Assembly (NCBI GenBank): GCA_017452945.1
Contig: JAFTLD010000015.1
Location: 15,191-79,190, forward strand
Reading direction: 5' to 3'
DNA from: Clostridia bacterium
Lineage (GTDB): Bacteria > Bacillota_A > Clostridia > Oscillospirales > CAG-272
DNA length: 64,000 nt
Shown: in pieces, positions 17,976 to 27,098 of the stretch
How positions within the stretch are numbered: position 1 is the first letter of the stretch
Layout of the letters: every line of letters starts with the position of its first letter
Program-made: the position numbers and the translations under genes
Notes under the pieces: model-generated
What the model saw: only the letters and a program-made list of their open reading frames with translations
Database searches by the model: none
Told to the model about the DNA's origin: nothing

Positions 17976-18376
17976 TGACAACAAAAATTTTCACTAAAGA
18001 AAATTTTGCGGAAATGGATTCCATGCATGATTCTGTTGCTACGCACATTACAATCGAAAACAGAACATTGGTTATTACATACGACAATCTCGACCAAAAC
18101 GCAATATATATAAGCAAGAAATTAACGATTGAATATGAGATTGATTCTTATTGTGACGTTAGGTTTTTTAAGAATAACAAATACAAATTTATTGATTTGT
18201 TAGAAGAGAAGGATAAATTCTGTAAGTTGACAAAAAACTGCACGTTTATGTCATATAAATATGCTGTTGATTGCTTTAGAGAAATAACTTTGGAATTTAC
18301 CATTCAAGGAAAAAACAAATACTGGTGTTTAGAAATAAGCATGGATCCAACAAAAATCACATATCATTGGGAATAA
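17975..18376 (+). CDS. Small AT-rich hypothetical protein
   Basis: 133 residues. The ATG shares a base with the stop of the surface protein gene (TGATG), so it is translationally coupled. Base and codon use (many AAT, ATA, TTA codons) differ sharply from both neighbours and resemble the 27-30 kb genes, suggesting recent arrival. The protein is acidic, beta-rich (THITIENRTLVITYD, RFFKNNKYKFIDL, ITLEFTIQGKNKYW) and has no signal or membrane segment. It has the size and look of a contact-dependent toxin immunity protein, but no family is recognised and this is only a guess. Confidence 0.6.
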   Translation: MTTKIFTKENFAEMDSMHDSVATHITIENRTLVITYDNLDQNAIYISKKLTIEYEIDSYCDVRFFKNNKYKFIDLLEEKDKFCKLTKNCTFMSYKYAVDCFREITLEFTIQGKNKYWCLEISMDPTKITYHWE

Positions 18377-18397
18377 ACTATATTCCATATGAAAAGG

Positions 18398-18423
18398 GGC
18401 TGCGTCAAATTGTTGACGCAGCC
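18398..18423. terminator. Bidirectional terminator
   Basis: GGCTGCGTCAA, loop ATTG, TTGACGCAGCC: perfect 11-bp stem with AAAA before and TTT after, between convergent genes ending at 18376 and 18437. Confidence 0.9.
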
Positions 18424-18436
18424 TTTGCTGTTTTAT

Positions 18437-21400
18437 TTAGTTTTTGCTGGTCGAAACAACTTCCTGTCCGTCCACAACTCTCTGGGCATCCGAGATCAGC
18501 TTTTCCACAAAGGTGGAGAGCACGAAGAAGGAGCCCTGACCGTTCTTGGGATCGCCCGGATCGTCGGGGGAGTCCACAAGCTGGATGGTCATGTAGGATT
18601 TGAGGTTGGTGTAGCGATAGAAACGGTATATGGTGTGGCGCTCGGTGCCGTCGGGATCCATCGCGGTGATGGTCAGCTTGAGCTGACATTCGCTGTCAGG
18701 CAGAGCACGGAAGTCCGCCATTTCCTGTTCGGTCAGATCTGTTGCACCCTCTACAGAGGCGTACAGAAGTCCTTGATACATCTTGCGGAAATTATCGGCA
18801 GCAGTGGAATTCTGCTCCTTACCGCTGGCGGTGTGCAGTACCACTTCGTAATCCAGCTTTTGACCGTCGGCCGATACTACCATGTTGCCGGAGCTGACTG
18901 TGGAGAGATAGAGATAGCCCCATTCGCCCGTCTTGCTGTCAACCAGTACGTAAGAGCCGTCCGCGGTCTTATAGTAAGCACCGCTGCCCCATACGCCCAG
19001 CGTACAGTTGGAGGAGGAAGCCTTTGTCCAGCTCTTTTTCGCCACGTTGTAGACCTCGAAGTAGTTTTCATCCTCGTTGAATCGAAGGGGTGTATTTCCT
19101 GTGGGATAGAAGGTCACACCGTTTCGATCGGCACTGCCTATTACCATAGAGGAGGTGTCCTTGTCGGTAAAGTAGATCTTGGGAGTCAGCGTTTCAATGG
19201 TAAACCACGTGCCGGTGTTGTTATCGATCAGAATGTACTGATCGTCAGCTGTGATATATACCGTGCCGCTTCCCCATGAACCCATACCGTCGGACAGTTC
19301 GCTGCCAAGCTCACTGTCCTTGGGAAGCATGAACAGGTAGCCGCTCTTGGAATAGAAGTAATCGGTCAGATAAGCGGCCTTTCCTTCAATGGTGTTGGTG
19401 CTGATCACATCACCGCTGGCGTTGAGCACCTTGACGTCTGCACAAAGCTTATATTGATTCTTTGCATCCGCGCAGAAGTACATGTAATATGTGTAACGTC
19501 CCGTGTTCTGATCCTGCGTGGATTCAATGAACAGGTAGTCTCTTGCATACTTGGGATAAGGATATTGTACCGTGCCCTTGGTCGCATATTGTGCAGAAAC
19601 CATATAATCGGAGGTTTGGATGGGGGAGAGCGCATTGCCGTCCTTGTCCACCAGTACGTACTTCCCATCCACCTTTTGCACCGTGTAGGAAAGCTCCGTG
19701 CCGTCAACCGTCGCGGTGTGTCCGTTTCCTCTGCCGGGTAAGAAGACCATTTGCGAGGTTGCGGAGTTGTCTATTGAGAACTTGATGTTGTTCTGTCCCC
19801 AGTTGTAGATTACATTCTGCACGTAGGCAATGTTGAGCTGCACGAAGTAGGAATCGTACCAATCCACGTCACTCCATTCCAGGAAGGGGATCGCACTTTC
19901 GTAAAGCTCCAAGATCATGGGCGTGTAGAGATAGAAGTATTCGCCGTCTTCGTCCTTGGTCATGATCTCACCGTAAGCGTAGTAAATGCCCGTGGAGGAC
20001 TTGGCGCTGATGCTGATGCGGTTGTAGGTGGTGTAAGTGTTGCCGTCCTCATCGGTATCATCGAAATAATAGGACACGATGTGAGCAGGCTCCAGTACAC
20101 CGTATTCGTCCATGGTATCCGCATCGGGGTCAAGCTTGACAACGCGCAAGGGCGTCAGCGAATACAAGCTGTAGAGTGCGTTGTTTACGTTATCAAAGTT
20201 GGGGAAGTAGCCCTGCATGTATTCCGAGTCGGTCTTGTAGGACATGGAAGAATACATGGTGTTCTCGCGCTCTTCCAGGTCGAGGTATGAGAAATCGCAC
20301 ACTTTTTTGGAATACTGCTCCAGTAGTGTATCGTAAAGCTCATCCGAAACCTTTGCGTAAGTTTCAGCCAATACTTTTTCATCGTAATTTTCGGGATCCA
20401 ACAAATCCTCAATATCCAGTCCCAAACGCTCACAAGTCTCAAGCAGGATTGCCTGACCGATCTTGTCATGGTCAATGCCGCTTTGAATGATAAAGTGTTC
20501 CACGTCAAAATAGGTGTTCATGGAAGCGGGGTATGTGATCATGGGGGTCAGCAGCACCTCAATGGGCTGCAGGATGAAGTCCTCAATACCGGAGGCTGAG
20601 AGGATATAGATGGTGTTTCGGCCTTCGAGTTGAACGTAGTAGCCTGCACCCGAAACGATGGCGTCACCCACCAGTACGGTATATGCGGTGCCGTCGCCCG
20701 CGGTCACGGTGAAGCGAGCGGGCGCGTATTCGTACTCGTTGCCCTGTTCATCCTTGCGGGTCTGGGCTGTAAGACCGTATTCCGCAAATCGGATCGTACC
20801 GTCAGGTTCGCGGTCGGGATCGGAGAGTCTTTCCATGGAAAGAGTATAGCCGCAGGCGTTTGCCAGCGAAGCAAAGGATTCCAGACTGTACGTGGTGGTG
20901 CCGTACCCGTCAATATAGAAGGAGTTGGTGTCCTTTTCGCGGATGAAGGTGTAAGAGCCGTGGGCGTTGTGCACCTCGATTTTGTCAATGCGGTTGGCGG
21001 GCTTCTGACCGAGAGCGGACGACGCGTCGTAGGTCAACTGACGGAACATCATGACACGGCCTGAGTAGCCAACGACCTCAGAGCCCTCTGTTTCGACCAC
21101 CGCGTAGACGCTGCATGCACCGGTTTCGGGATCGACCTCGATCAAAGAGTCGTTATCGGTTACAAAGTAGCCGTCGCTGTCCTGAGGAAGGGGATGAAAG
21201 GTCCAGTTGGGGAATGAGCCCTCCAGATGGCAGAGCTGATACACACCGTCGATCTTTTTGACGTAGTATTGCGTGGTGACTACCTCGACCTGTCCGTCCT
21301 CTGTTACGATTCGGATCTCCTCGGTGTAGGTCAGAATACTGACCAGTGCGCGAACGCCGATCAGCACGGCGATCAGAATGGCAAAGCTGACAGCCAGCGT

Positions 21401-21682
21401 GATGGCTGCATTCTTTTGCATACGGTAGAGCGACTTTTTCTTGGCCGCCTTCCGTTTGATCCAGTGTGCGTAAAGGACCAAGTCGGTTGTGGGTACGTCA
21501 CCCGGTACGTACTTTTGTCCCTTGCCGCCCTCTTGGGTGTACCATCCGTCGAAGGTGTAATCCTTACGCTGCGGAATTGGTAGCGTGGGCAGAGGATCAC
21601 CCACTTTGACCTCCAGGGAGCGGCGGGAGACCTCGCCCTTTCCCGGACGGAACACAAGGGTGAAAATTTGTTCTTGTATCAT
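18437..21682 (-). CDS. DUF4340 protein with N-terminal InlB B-repeat-like domain (Gld-like ABC operon)
   Basis: 1081 residues. Residues ~5-72 match an InlB B-repeat/Listeria-Bacteroides repeat (FTLVFRPGKGEV ... YTFDGWYTQEGGKG ... LYAHW). A basic stretch and one membrane helix follow (~93-115, AVSFAILIAVLIGVRALV). The rest is extracytoplasmic beta-rich sequence containing DUF4340-like blocks (YGLTAQTRKDEQG, TAYTVLVGDAIVSGAGYYV). There is no signal peptide ahead of the repeat, so by topology the repeat would be cytoplasmic, which is odd for a family known from surface proteins. The ATG overlaps the stop of the preceding GldG-like gene. DUF4340 proteins commonly sit beside GldG-type ABC subunits; role unknown. 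Confidence 0.8.
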   Translation of the reverse strand: MIQEQIFTLVFRPGKGEVSRRSLEVKVGDPLPTLPIPQRKDYTFDGWYTQEGGKGQKYVPGDVPTTDLVLYAHWIKRKAAKKKSLYRMQKNAAITLAVSFAILIAVLIGVRALVSILTYTEEIRIVTEDGQVEVVTTQYYVKKIDGVYQLCHLEGSFPNWTFHPLPQDSDGYFVTDNDSLIEVDPETGACSVYAVVETEGSEVVGYSGRVMMFRQLTYDASSALGQKPANRIDKIEVHNAHGSYTFIREKDTNSFYIDGYGTTTYSLESFASLANACGYTLSMERLSDPDREPDGTIRFAEYGLTAQTRKDEQGNEYEYAPARFTVTAGDGTAYTVLVGDAIVSGAGYYVQLEGRNTIYILSASGIEDFILQPIEVLLTPMITYPASMNTYFDVEHFIIQSGIDHDKIGQAILLETCERLGLDIEDLLDPENYDEKVLAETYAKVSDELYDTLLEQYSKKVCDFSYLDLEERENTMYSSMSYKTDSEYMQGYFPNFDNVNNALYSLYSLTPLRVVKLDPDADTMDEYGVLEPAHIVSYYFDDTDEDGNTYTTYNRISISAKSSTGIYYAYGEIMTKDEDGEYFYLYTPMILELYESAIPFLEWSDVDWYDSYFVQLNIAYVQNVIYNWGQNNIKFSIDNSATSQMVFLPGRGNGHTATVDGTELSYTVQKVDGKYVLVDKDGNALSPIQTSDYMVSAQYATKGTVQYPYPKYARDYLFIESTQDQNTGRYTYYMYFCADAKNQYKLCADVKVLNASGDVISTNTIEGKAAYLTDYFYSKSGYLFMLPKDSELGSELSDGMGSWGSGTVYITADDQYILIDNNTGTWFTIETLTPKIYFTDKDTSSMVIGSADRNGVTFYPTGNTPLRFNEDENYFEVYNVAKKSWTKASSSNCTLGVWGSGAYYKTADGSYVLVDSKTGEWGYLYLSTVSSGNMVVSADGQKLDYEVVLHTASGKEQNSTAADNFRKMYQGLLYASVEGATDLTEQEMADFRALPDSECQLKLTITAMDPDGTERHTIYRFYRYTNLKSYMTIQLVDSPDDPGDPKNGQGSFFVLSTFVEKLISDAQRVVDGQEVVSTSKN

Positions 21683-23328
21683 AAATATTTTCTCCTGACG
21701 TTTTTGTAAATACCAACGCCGAAGCAGATCAACGCGGGGATGACGGCAAGCGCGATCATAATGGGCATGGGATTGTTGGTAGACGTCACAGTCTCTGCAA
21801 TGTCATATACCATAAAGGCCTTGAATTCCAGGGTGACCGGAATGACCTCGCGGCCCATGGAGCGCAGCGTACCGAGAACGACGTCGGCATTGCCGTAAGC
21901 ATCGGAGGCAAGCACCGTGTCGGACAAAAATTCGGTCGATGCAATGCAGCAAACGTAAGAGGGCTCCTGTGCTACCGAGTAGTTGGTTTCCTGCGTGGTG
22001 CGGTTTTCCACGGTCAGAGTCATCAGACTGAAGGGGTATTGACCGGCAGCCTCGTATACTTCACCGTCCACCATGCCGTTGGCGGTTGCGGGAGCGGTAA
22101 AGATGTTGTGCATGGTGCGCGAAATGCCGTTTTTGTGGTAGGAATAGTAGGTGTAAGCCTGCGTATCGGTGGTTTCATCCTCCAGAATATAGGTGATCTC
22201 ATAGTTTTCGGCAGGCTTGATGGCGGTTGCCTGATTGAAGATCACGGTAGGAGGATAGCCCGTGTCACGCAGATCGGAGGTGAAGGAAGCGCCCTTACCC
22301 AGCGTTTCATAGGTGGCGATCAGGGCGTAGCCCTCTCCGTCCACGTTGGCTTCAGCATCCTGCAGCAGGTAATTTTCGGAAAAGCCTGCGCTGTCCGTTT
22401 TGGCTGCTACCGTAATGCCCCAGAACTCCAGATACTCCTCCAGATTGGGGAGCGAGGGCGTGTCGGGATCGCAAACGTACAAGAAGGAATAAGCCTTATC
22501 CAAAAAAGCGTCCAGCTTGTCGATCTCATCGTGGTCGTCGGCGGCGTCACCGAAAAAGTCGGTCTGCGGCGCATAGGTAATGATCAGTCGGCAGTTTTCG
22601 GGGATTTCCTGATTGGCAAGGTCCAACGTTTGTACTTCAAAGCCCGCAGCCTCTACCAGCTTGAGAAATTCGGTCTGCCCTTCAATGCTTTCACCGTGGT
22701 TGACGGTCAGACAGGCAATGGGGGACTCAGCGCGGGTAACGGCCAGGATTCCCGAGGTCAGCTTCTTTTCTCCGTTGTATGCCCAAGGCTCGGAGGCAGT
22801 GTCGTTTGCAGTGAACAGGGCGTCCACGGTAAACACGCGGTATTCCGTACCAAAGGATACGATGATGTTGGAGGAATAGATGTTGGTAGCACTTGTGGCC
22901 TTGAATTTCTGAATAGCCGAGGGGTTTTTGACAATATTGATATATTGCACGTCAATATAGTCGGAAAATTCCTTTTGCAGGCCAAGTGCGGTATAGTGAA
23001 TGTAACGAGTGTACTGATTGTCGTTAAGCGTGTCGGGATCGGTGCAGAAGATGATCTCCACCTTCAAGGGTTCCTGTCCCTCTTTCGCGCGCTGCTCGTT
23101 GACAGCGTCAACGGCACCGGGCAGGTTGTTTTCCAAAAGCGTGATGCAGGAGTCCGAAACGGTATAGAGCGTACCCTCTTGTGAGAGATAGCGGGGAATG
23201 GCAAAGTCAATGAACCAAAGCCCCTTGGCAGCAAGTGCGTGAAATCCTGCGTTAAGCAGCAGTACGCCGAGGATGACCAAAGCACTCACGGCATAAAAAA
23301 CGGTTTTTTTGGTGAACTTATGCATCAT
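21679..23328 (-). CDS. GldG-like ABC transporter auxiliary protein (second copy)
   Basis: 549 residues. N-terminal membrane helix (~9-32), then a large extracytoplasmic domain and a C-terminal helix (PIMIALAVIPALICFGVGIY) with a basic tail. VTRAESPIACLTVNHGESIEG, FEVQTLDLANQEIPENCRLIITYAPQTDF and KLDAFLDKAYSFLYV match the GldG/ABC-type uncharacterised transport domain, in which a carbohydrate-esterase-like fold is held outside the membrane. Overlaps the genes on both sides by 4 bases. It shares layout and motifs with the next gene upstream (NHGES/NHGET, EIPENC/EIPEDC), so the pair arose by duplication. Confidence 0.85.
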   Translation of the reverse strand: MMHKFTKKTVFYAVSALVILGVLLLNAGFHALAAKGLWFIDFAIPRYLSQEGTLYTVSDSCITLLENNLPGAVDAVNEQRAKEGQEPLKVEIIFCTDPDTLNDNQYTRYIHYTALGLQKEFSDYIDVQYINIVKNPSAIQKFKATSATNIYSSNIIVSFGTEYRVFTVDALFTANDTASEPWAYNGEKKLTSGILAVTRAESPIACLTVNHGESIEGQTEFLKLVEAAGFEVQTLDLANQEIPENCRLIITYAPQTDFFGDAADDHDEIDKLDAFLDKAYSFLYVCDPDTPSLPNLEEYLEFWGITVAAKTDSAGFSENYLLQDAEANVDGEGYALIATYETLGKGASFTSDLRDTGYPPTVIFNQATAIKPAENYEITYILEDETTDTQAYTYYSYHKNGISRTMHNIFTAPATANGMVDGEVYEAAGQYPFSLMTLTVENRTTQETNYSVAQEPSYVCCIASTEFLSDTVLASDAYGNADVVLGTLRSMGREVIPVTLEFKAFMVYDIAETVTSTNNPMPIMIALAVIPALICFGVGIYKNVRRKYL

Positions 23329-24863
23329 GCGTGCTTCCTCCTTATCAGAATGATCAAGCCTGTTGCAAATGCGATCAAGGCGGGAACGGTTGCCAGAACG
23401 ACGGTAATGTAGGTCTTTTGGGCTACCGTGATGGTATCAATGGTGGAATCCGCAAAGGGCTTGGAGGTCAGTGCTGTGGGAATGCGGTCGTTGCCGATGG
23501 TTTCGATCGAAGCAAGCAGCACGCTGCCGTTGCCGTATACGGGAGAGTTGAGCGCGTCCTCGTTTGCAAAGGCCGTGGAGGTACAGGTCAGAATGTAGCC
23601 TGTGCCGCCCGATACCTGTTTTTCCGAGAGTGTCATCATAATGAACGGATTTTCAGCGGAGGCATACGCTGCCGCAGCACCGCCTGCCCATGCCTCGGCA
23701 CTTTCGCTTGAGGTCAGAATGGGAGAGAGCGTGCAGCCATCCTTTTGGTATGTGCCTTGGCCGGTTGCGGTAAAGCCCGTGGCGGGGGAGATACAGGTCG
23801 CACCCGAGAAAACAACGGGGCTGTAGCCTGCTGCCTGTGCAATATTTGCACCGCGCTGTGTGGTTGTGTAACTGCCAAGCACGGTATAGCCGTCCACCGA
23901 CAGTGATTGTGAGGTGTCCTTGACGGTGTAACAGTGCTCGATGCCGCCCACCTCGGTATGCATAAAGTCAATGCCCCAGCCCTCAAGGAAGGTCTCGAAG
24001 TTGACAAAGCTGCCCGCAACAAAGGTGTCGGAGTTAACGAATACCATGTAAGCACCGCCGTTTTCCATGTAAGCATCCAGCTTGACGATCTCGTCCTTGA
24101 CCGAAATACCGTCGTTGACGGCAAAGTCTTTGACGGGATTGTAGGTGATCAGCAGCTCGCAATCCTCGGGAATCTCAAAATTCATCAGATCGAGGTAGGA
24201 GTAGCGGTAGCCTGCATCCACCAGCAGGTTGAGGAAGGAGTTGTCGTACAGCGTCTCACCGTGATTGACGGTCAGATATGCCATGGGGGTGTTCTTTTGT
24301 GCCACGTGCAAAATACCTGTCGCAAGACTTTTCTCACCGTTGTAGGCAATGGGAGTCTCGGTATCTGCACTGTTGAATACGTAAAAATCGTTCAAAGGAC
24401 GCAGTACAAAGCGGTCACCGTACGCAATGACCACGTTGGTGTCTGCATATACGTTGTATTTCTTGGCAAGGGAAGGGTGGTTCCAGATGTTGATAAATTC
24501 GATCTCAATGTGATCGGGGAATTCCTCTGCAAGCTCGGTAGCTGTGTTAAGCAGGTATTCCTGTACCAGTTCCTCTTCCCATGCGGCCTTGTCGTCGCAG
24601 AAAATGATTCTGATCTTTTGATCCTCAGTCAGCGCAGCGTTATCCGCGTCGATCAAGGGAATGATGTTGTCCGCCACGTAATCGCAACAGTCGTCCGAGA
24701 GTGTAAACGTTCCCGATGCCGTCATGTCGATGTACCAGGAGTAGCGCTGCGCCAACGTCTGGAAGATGACGTTGGTTATGACTACTACGGCAATGACGCA
24801 TATAGTCAGGATCACGGACAACGAGCCATAGCGAAAGCGGCGGCTTGTCGCTGATCTTCTCAT
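23325..24863 (-). CDS. GldG-like ABC transporter auxiliary protein (first copy)
   Basis: 512 residues. TM1 at ~15-38, long extracytoplasmic domain, C-terminal helix (TVVLATVPALIAFATGLIILI) then RRKHA. Family motifs: AYLTVNHGETLYD, LDLMNFEIPEDCELLITYNPVKDF, KLDAYMENGGAYMVFV. In Bacteroidetes, GldG works with GldF (permease) and GldA (ATPase) in gliding and type IX-linked functions; in Firmicutes the same set exists without gliding and its cargo is unknown. SD AACGGAGGG precedes the ATG at 24863; 18 bases after the permease gene. Confidence 0.85.
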   Translation of the reverse strand: MRRSATSRRFRYGSLSVILTICVIAVVVITNVIFQTLAQRYSWYIDMTASGTFTLSDDCCDYVADNIIPLIDADNAALTEDQKIRIIFCDDKAAWEEELVQEYLLNTATELAEEFPDHIEIEFINIWNHPSLAKKYNVYADTNVVIAYGDRFVLRPLNDFYVFNSADTETPIAYNGEKSLATGILHVAQKNTPMAYLTVNHGETLYDNSFLNLLVDAGYRYSYLDLMNFEIPEDCELLITYNPVKDFAVNDGISVKDEIVKLDAYMENGGAYMVFVNSDTFVAGSFVNFETFLEGWGIDFMHTEVGGIEHCYTVKDTSQSLSVDGYTVLGSYTTTQRGANIAQAAGYSPVVFSGATCISPATGFTATGQGTYQKDGCTLSPILTSSESAEAWAGGAAAAYASAENPFIMMTLSEKQVSGGTGYILTCTSTAFANEDALNSPVYGNGSVLLASIETIGNDRIPTALTSKPFADSTIDTITVAQKTYITVVLATVPALIAFATGLIILIRRKHA

Positions 24864-24881
24864 TGATAAATCCCTCCGTTA

Positions 24882-25628
24882 TCAGCCCCAACGGCGCTTT
24901 TCGTATACTCTGACGGTCAAGAACAGGAATACGAAGGTAATGGAGAGGTAATAGAGCAGGGCAGAGAAGTCGAACAGACCGTAGCTGAAGGTGTTGAAGC
25001 GGCTGAGCACCGAGAACCAGTCCACAACAAAGCGGATCCAGTAAACGTCGATCAGCGTGTTGACAAAGCTCAGCAGCACCATACCAAGAATGACCGAAAT
25101 GGTGATCACGGCTGCAGCCAGCTGGTTTTCGGTCAGAGCCGAGATGAACGTACCAATGGCAATGAATGCAGCACCGATCAGCAGGATGCCGATCAGACAG
25201 CCCACAACCTGACCGGTCACGGGGCCGATGTGCGTGGTGTTATAGGATTCGTTGCCGCGCTCGATTGAAGCAAACGCGTAGATCGGAATGAAGTTGATGC
25301 AGGAGATGAGCAGGGAAGAGGCAAACAGCGTCAGCGCTGCCAAAAACTTGCCCATGACCATGCTTGTGATCGAAATGGGAGCGGTCATGAGCAGCTGCTC
25401 GGTGCGCAGCTTTCTCTCTTCTGCAAACAGACGCATGGTCAGAAGCGGAATGAGAATGACAAAGGCAAAGATCATCATCATAAAATACGATGAGGTATCA
25501 TAGCTGGAGGATACGATGGTGGTATAGCAGCAAAGCAGGGCTGAAATGATAAAGAACACACCCGCAAACACGTATCCGATGGGATTGATGAAATAAGAGC
25601 GCATCTCTTTTTTATAGATGGCAAGCAT
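24882..25628 (-). CDS. ABC-2 family permease (GldF-like)
   Basis: 248 residues with six membrane segments and the ABC-2 motif MRLFAEERKLRTEQLLMTAP between TM2 and TM3, matching the GldF/NosY-type permease. N-terminal MLAIYKKEMRSYFINPIGYV is characteristic of the family. The start codon has no SD at normal distance: AAAGGAGA lies 30 bases upstream, with a small perfect hairpin between (separate entry). Second gene of the five-gene operon; partner of the ATPase at 25687-26766. Confidence 0.9.
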   Translation of the reverse strand: MLAIYKKEMRSYFINPIGYVFAGVFFIISALLCCYTTIVSSSYDTSSYFMMMIFAFVILIPLLTMRLFAEERKLRTEQLLMTAPISITSMVMGKFLAALTLFASSLLISCINFIPIYAFASIERGNESYNTTHIGPVTGQVVGCLIGILLIGAAFIAIGTFISALTENQLAAAVITISVILGMVLLSFVNTLIDVYWIRFVVDWFSVLSRFNTFSYGLFDFSALLYYLSITFVFLFLTVRVYEKRRWG

Positions 25629-25640
25629 ATTGTATAATCA

Positions 25641-25666
25641 CGGCGAAAGAGTCGCCGTTCTCCTTT
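25641..25666 (-). promoter_or_regulatory. Hairpin between a distant SD and the permease start codon
   Basis: AAAGGAGA (minus strand, 25659-25666) is 30 bases from the ATG. CGGCGA/TCGCCG (25641-25646 and 25652-25657) forms a 6-bp stem between them. Folding would shorten the gap to about 13 bases, near a usable distance. Possible translational control of the permease relative to the ATPase. Confidence 0.4.
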
Positions 25667-25686
25667 CGAAAAATTTTTGCGGGGAG

Positions 25687-26766
25687 TTATTCCTCGTCCT
25701 CGATTTCGGTGGCATCGGCAGCGGCACGCTTTTCGGCTCCGCCCTGTACCAGTGTTTCGGCCACCTGTTTTTCCAGCGCGTCCTTGCTGCCGGAGCGACG
25801 GCGCGCGGGCTTTCCGGGACGCAGTCTTTCCTCGGCAGTCTTGTCCACAACTGTGATGAAGATGTCCTCAAGGCTCATGCCGAGTGCTTCCAGGCCGATG
25901 ATAGCCCAGCCTTTTTCGGCCATGGAGTAAAACAGCTTTTTGCGCACGTCCACACCGTATTCGCTCTCGATCATGTAGGTGTAAGCCTCTCCGTCACGCT
26001 CAGCCAGCACCTCAGCGTATGCAATGCCGCTCATGCTCTTGAGCGCTGCCAGCACCTCGCGCGAGGGGCCGCAGATCTTGACGTTGAAGCGGCGGTTGTT
26101 TTCCACAGCGCGGGAGATGTTTTCGGTCAGCTCGTCTGCCACGATCTTACCCTTGTTGATGATTACGATTCTGTCGCAAACGGCCTGTACCTCCTGCAGA
26201 ATGTGGGTGGAGAGAATGACCGTGTGACCCTTGCCCAGCGTTCTGATCAGGTTACGGATCTCAATGATCTGTTTGGGGTCAAGGCCGATGGTGGGCTCGT
26301 CGAAAATGATGACCTTGGGATTGCCGATCAGCGCCTGTGCAATGCCTACGCGCTGCTTGTAGCCCTTGGACAGGTTGCGGATGACTCTCTTGCGAACGTC
26401 CGAGATCTTGACCACCTCGCATACCTCTGCGATATGCTGCAGGCGGGGCAGGGTGCAGCCTTTGAGCTCGTAGTTGAAGTTGAGATATTCGTCAACCGTC
26501 ATGTCTAAGTACAAGGGGGGCTGCTCGGGCAGGTAGCCGATCAGCTTTTTGGCACCCAACGGATCAGCCAGGATGTCAATGCCGTCGATCGAGACCTTGC
26601 CGGACGTGCCGGAAAGATACCCGGTCAAAATATTCATGGTTGTGGATTTGCCGGCACCGTTAGGACCCAAGAAGCCAACGATCTCACCCGACTCCACCGA
26701 GAAGCTGATATCGTCTACAGCGCAGTTGGAGCCGTAGTTTTTTACCAGATGTTCGATTTTTATCAT
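25687..26766 (-). CDS. ABC transporter ATP-binding protein (GldA-like)
   Basis: 359 residues from the ATG at 26766 (MIKIEHLVKNYG), 9 bases after AAAGGA; in-frame ATGs at 26772 and 26784 are too close to or before that SD. Walker A GPNGAGKST (~38), Q-loop YLPEQPPLYLDM, signature LSKGYKQRVGIAQAL, Walker B VIIFDEPTIGLDP, H-loop STHIL. The C-terminal ~130 residues hold a small regulatory domain as in multidrug/Gld-type ATPases and then a charged tail (RRRSGSKDALEK ... EIEDEE). First gene of the operon 26766-18437. Confidence 0.93.
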   Translation of the reverse strand: MIKIEHLVKNYGSNCAVDDISFSVESGEIVGFLGPNGAGKSTTMNILTGYLSGTSGKVSIDGIDILADPLGAKKLIGYLPEQPPLYLDMTVDEYLNFNYELKGCTLPRLQHIAEVCEVVKISDVRKRVIRNLSKGYKQRVGIAQALIGNPKVIIFDEPTIGLDPKQIIEIRNLIRTLGKGHTVILSTHILQEVQAVCDRIVIINKGKIVADELTENISRAVENNRRFNVKICGPSREVLAALKSMSGIAYAEVLAERDGEAYTYMIESEYGVDVRKKLFYSMAEKGWAIIGLEALGMSLEDIFITVVDKTAEERLRPGKPARRRSGSKDALEKQVAETLVQGGAEKRAAADATEIEDEE

Positions 26767-26868
26767 GATCATAGATCCTTTCAAAAGTTTTCATAACTAT
26801 ACAGAGTACACTATACCATAAAATTGTAAATTGCCTGTGAACATATGGAAAAATCAGTATCATTATAA

Positions 26869-26890
26869 TAAAAAAACGCCCGTTGGCGTT
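26869..26890 (-). terminator. Terminator of the AT-rich gene cluster
   Basis: On the minus strand AACGCC, loop AACG, GGCGTT and then a run of T's (A-run 26869-26876 on the plus strand). It would end transcription from 27099 and upstream. Confidence 0.7.
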
Positions 26891-26908
26891 GGGTCTGAAA
26901 GATGATTC

Positions 26909-26967
26909 GCCCGGTGTCAACCGGATGCGGAGTTGCGAAACAACGCCACGTCAGGTTGACACCGGGC
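26909..26967. repeat. Perfect 14-bp inverted repeat with 31-base loop
   Basis: GCCCGGTGTCAACC (26909-26922) and GGTTGACACCGGGC (26954-26967). The loop contains a smaller hairpin GTTG-CGAAA-CAAC. No T-run, so not a plain terminator; it may be a structured RNA or a mobile-element relic. Confidence 0.6.
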
Positions 26968-27098
26968 AAACTCTGTATTTCAGGAAACATATCCCGATGC
27001 GATTGCGTCGAGCGGTAGAATTTAAGGAGCGATAGTGGATTTGTGACCGCATTTTCTCTTTTAAGGCGAATGCATTTTATTCTTATTTGGATTCATGA

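Larger units (their letters stand above)
26785..27098. other. Intergenic stretch between the ABC operon and the AT-rich gene cluster
   Basis: 314 bases without a credible gene. It holds the minus-strand terminator of the AT-rich cluster (26869-26890) and a 14-bp inverted repeat (26909-26967). The ABC operon promoter must lie near 26790-26840, but I see no box pair with good spacing. Confidence 0.6.
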
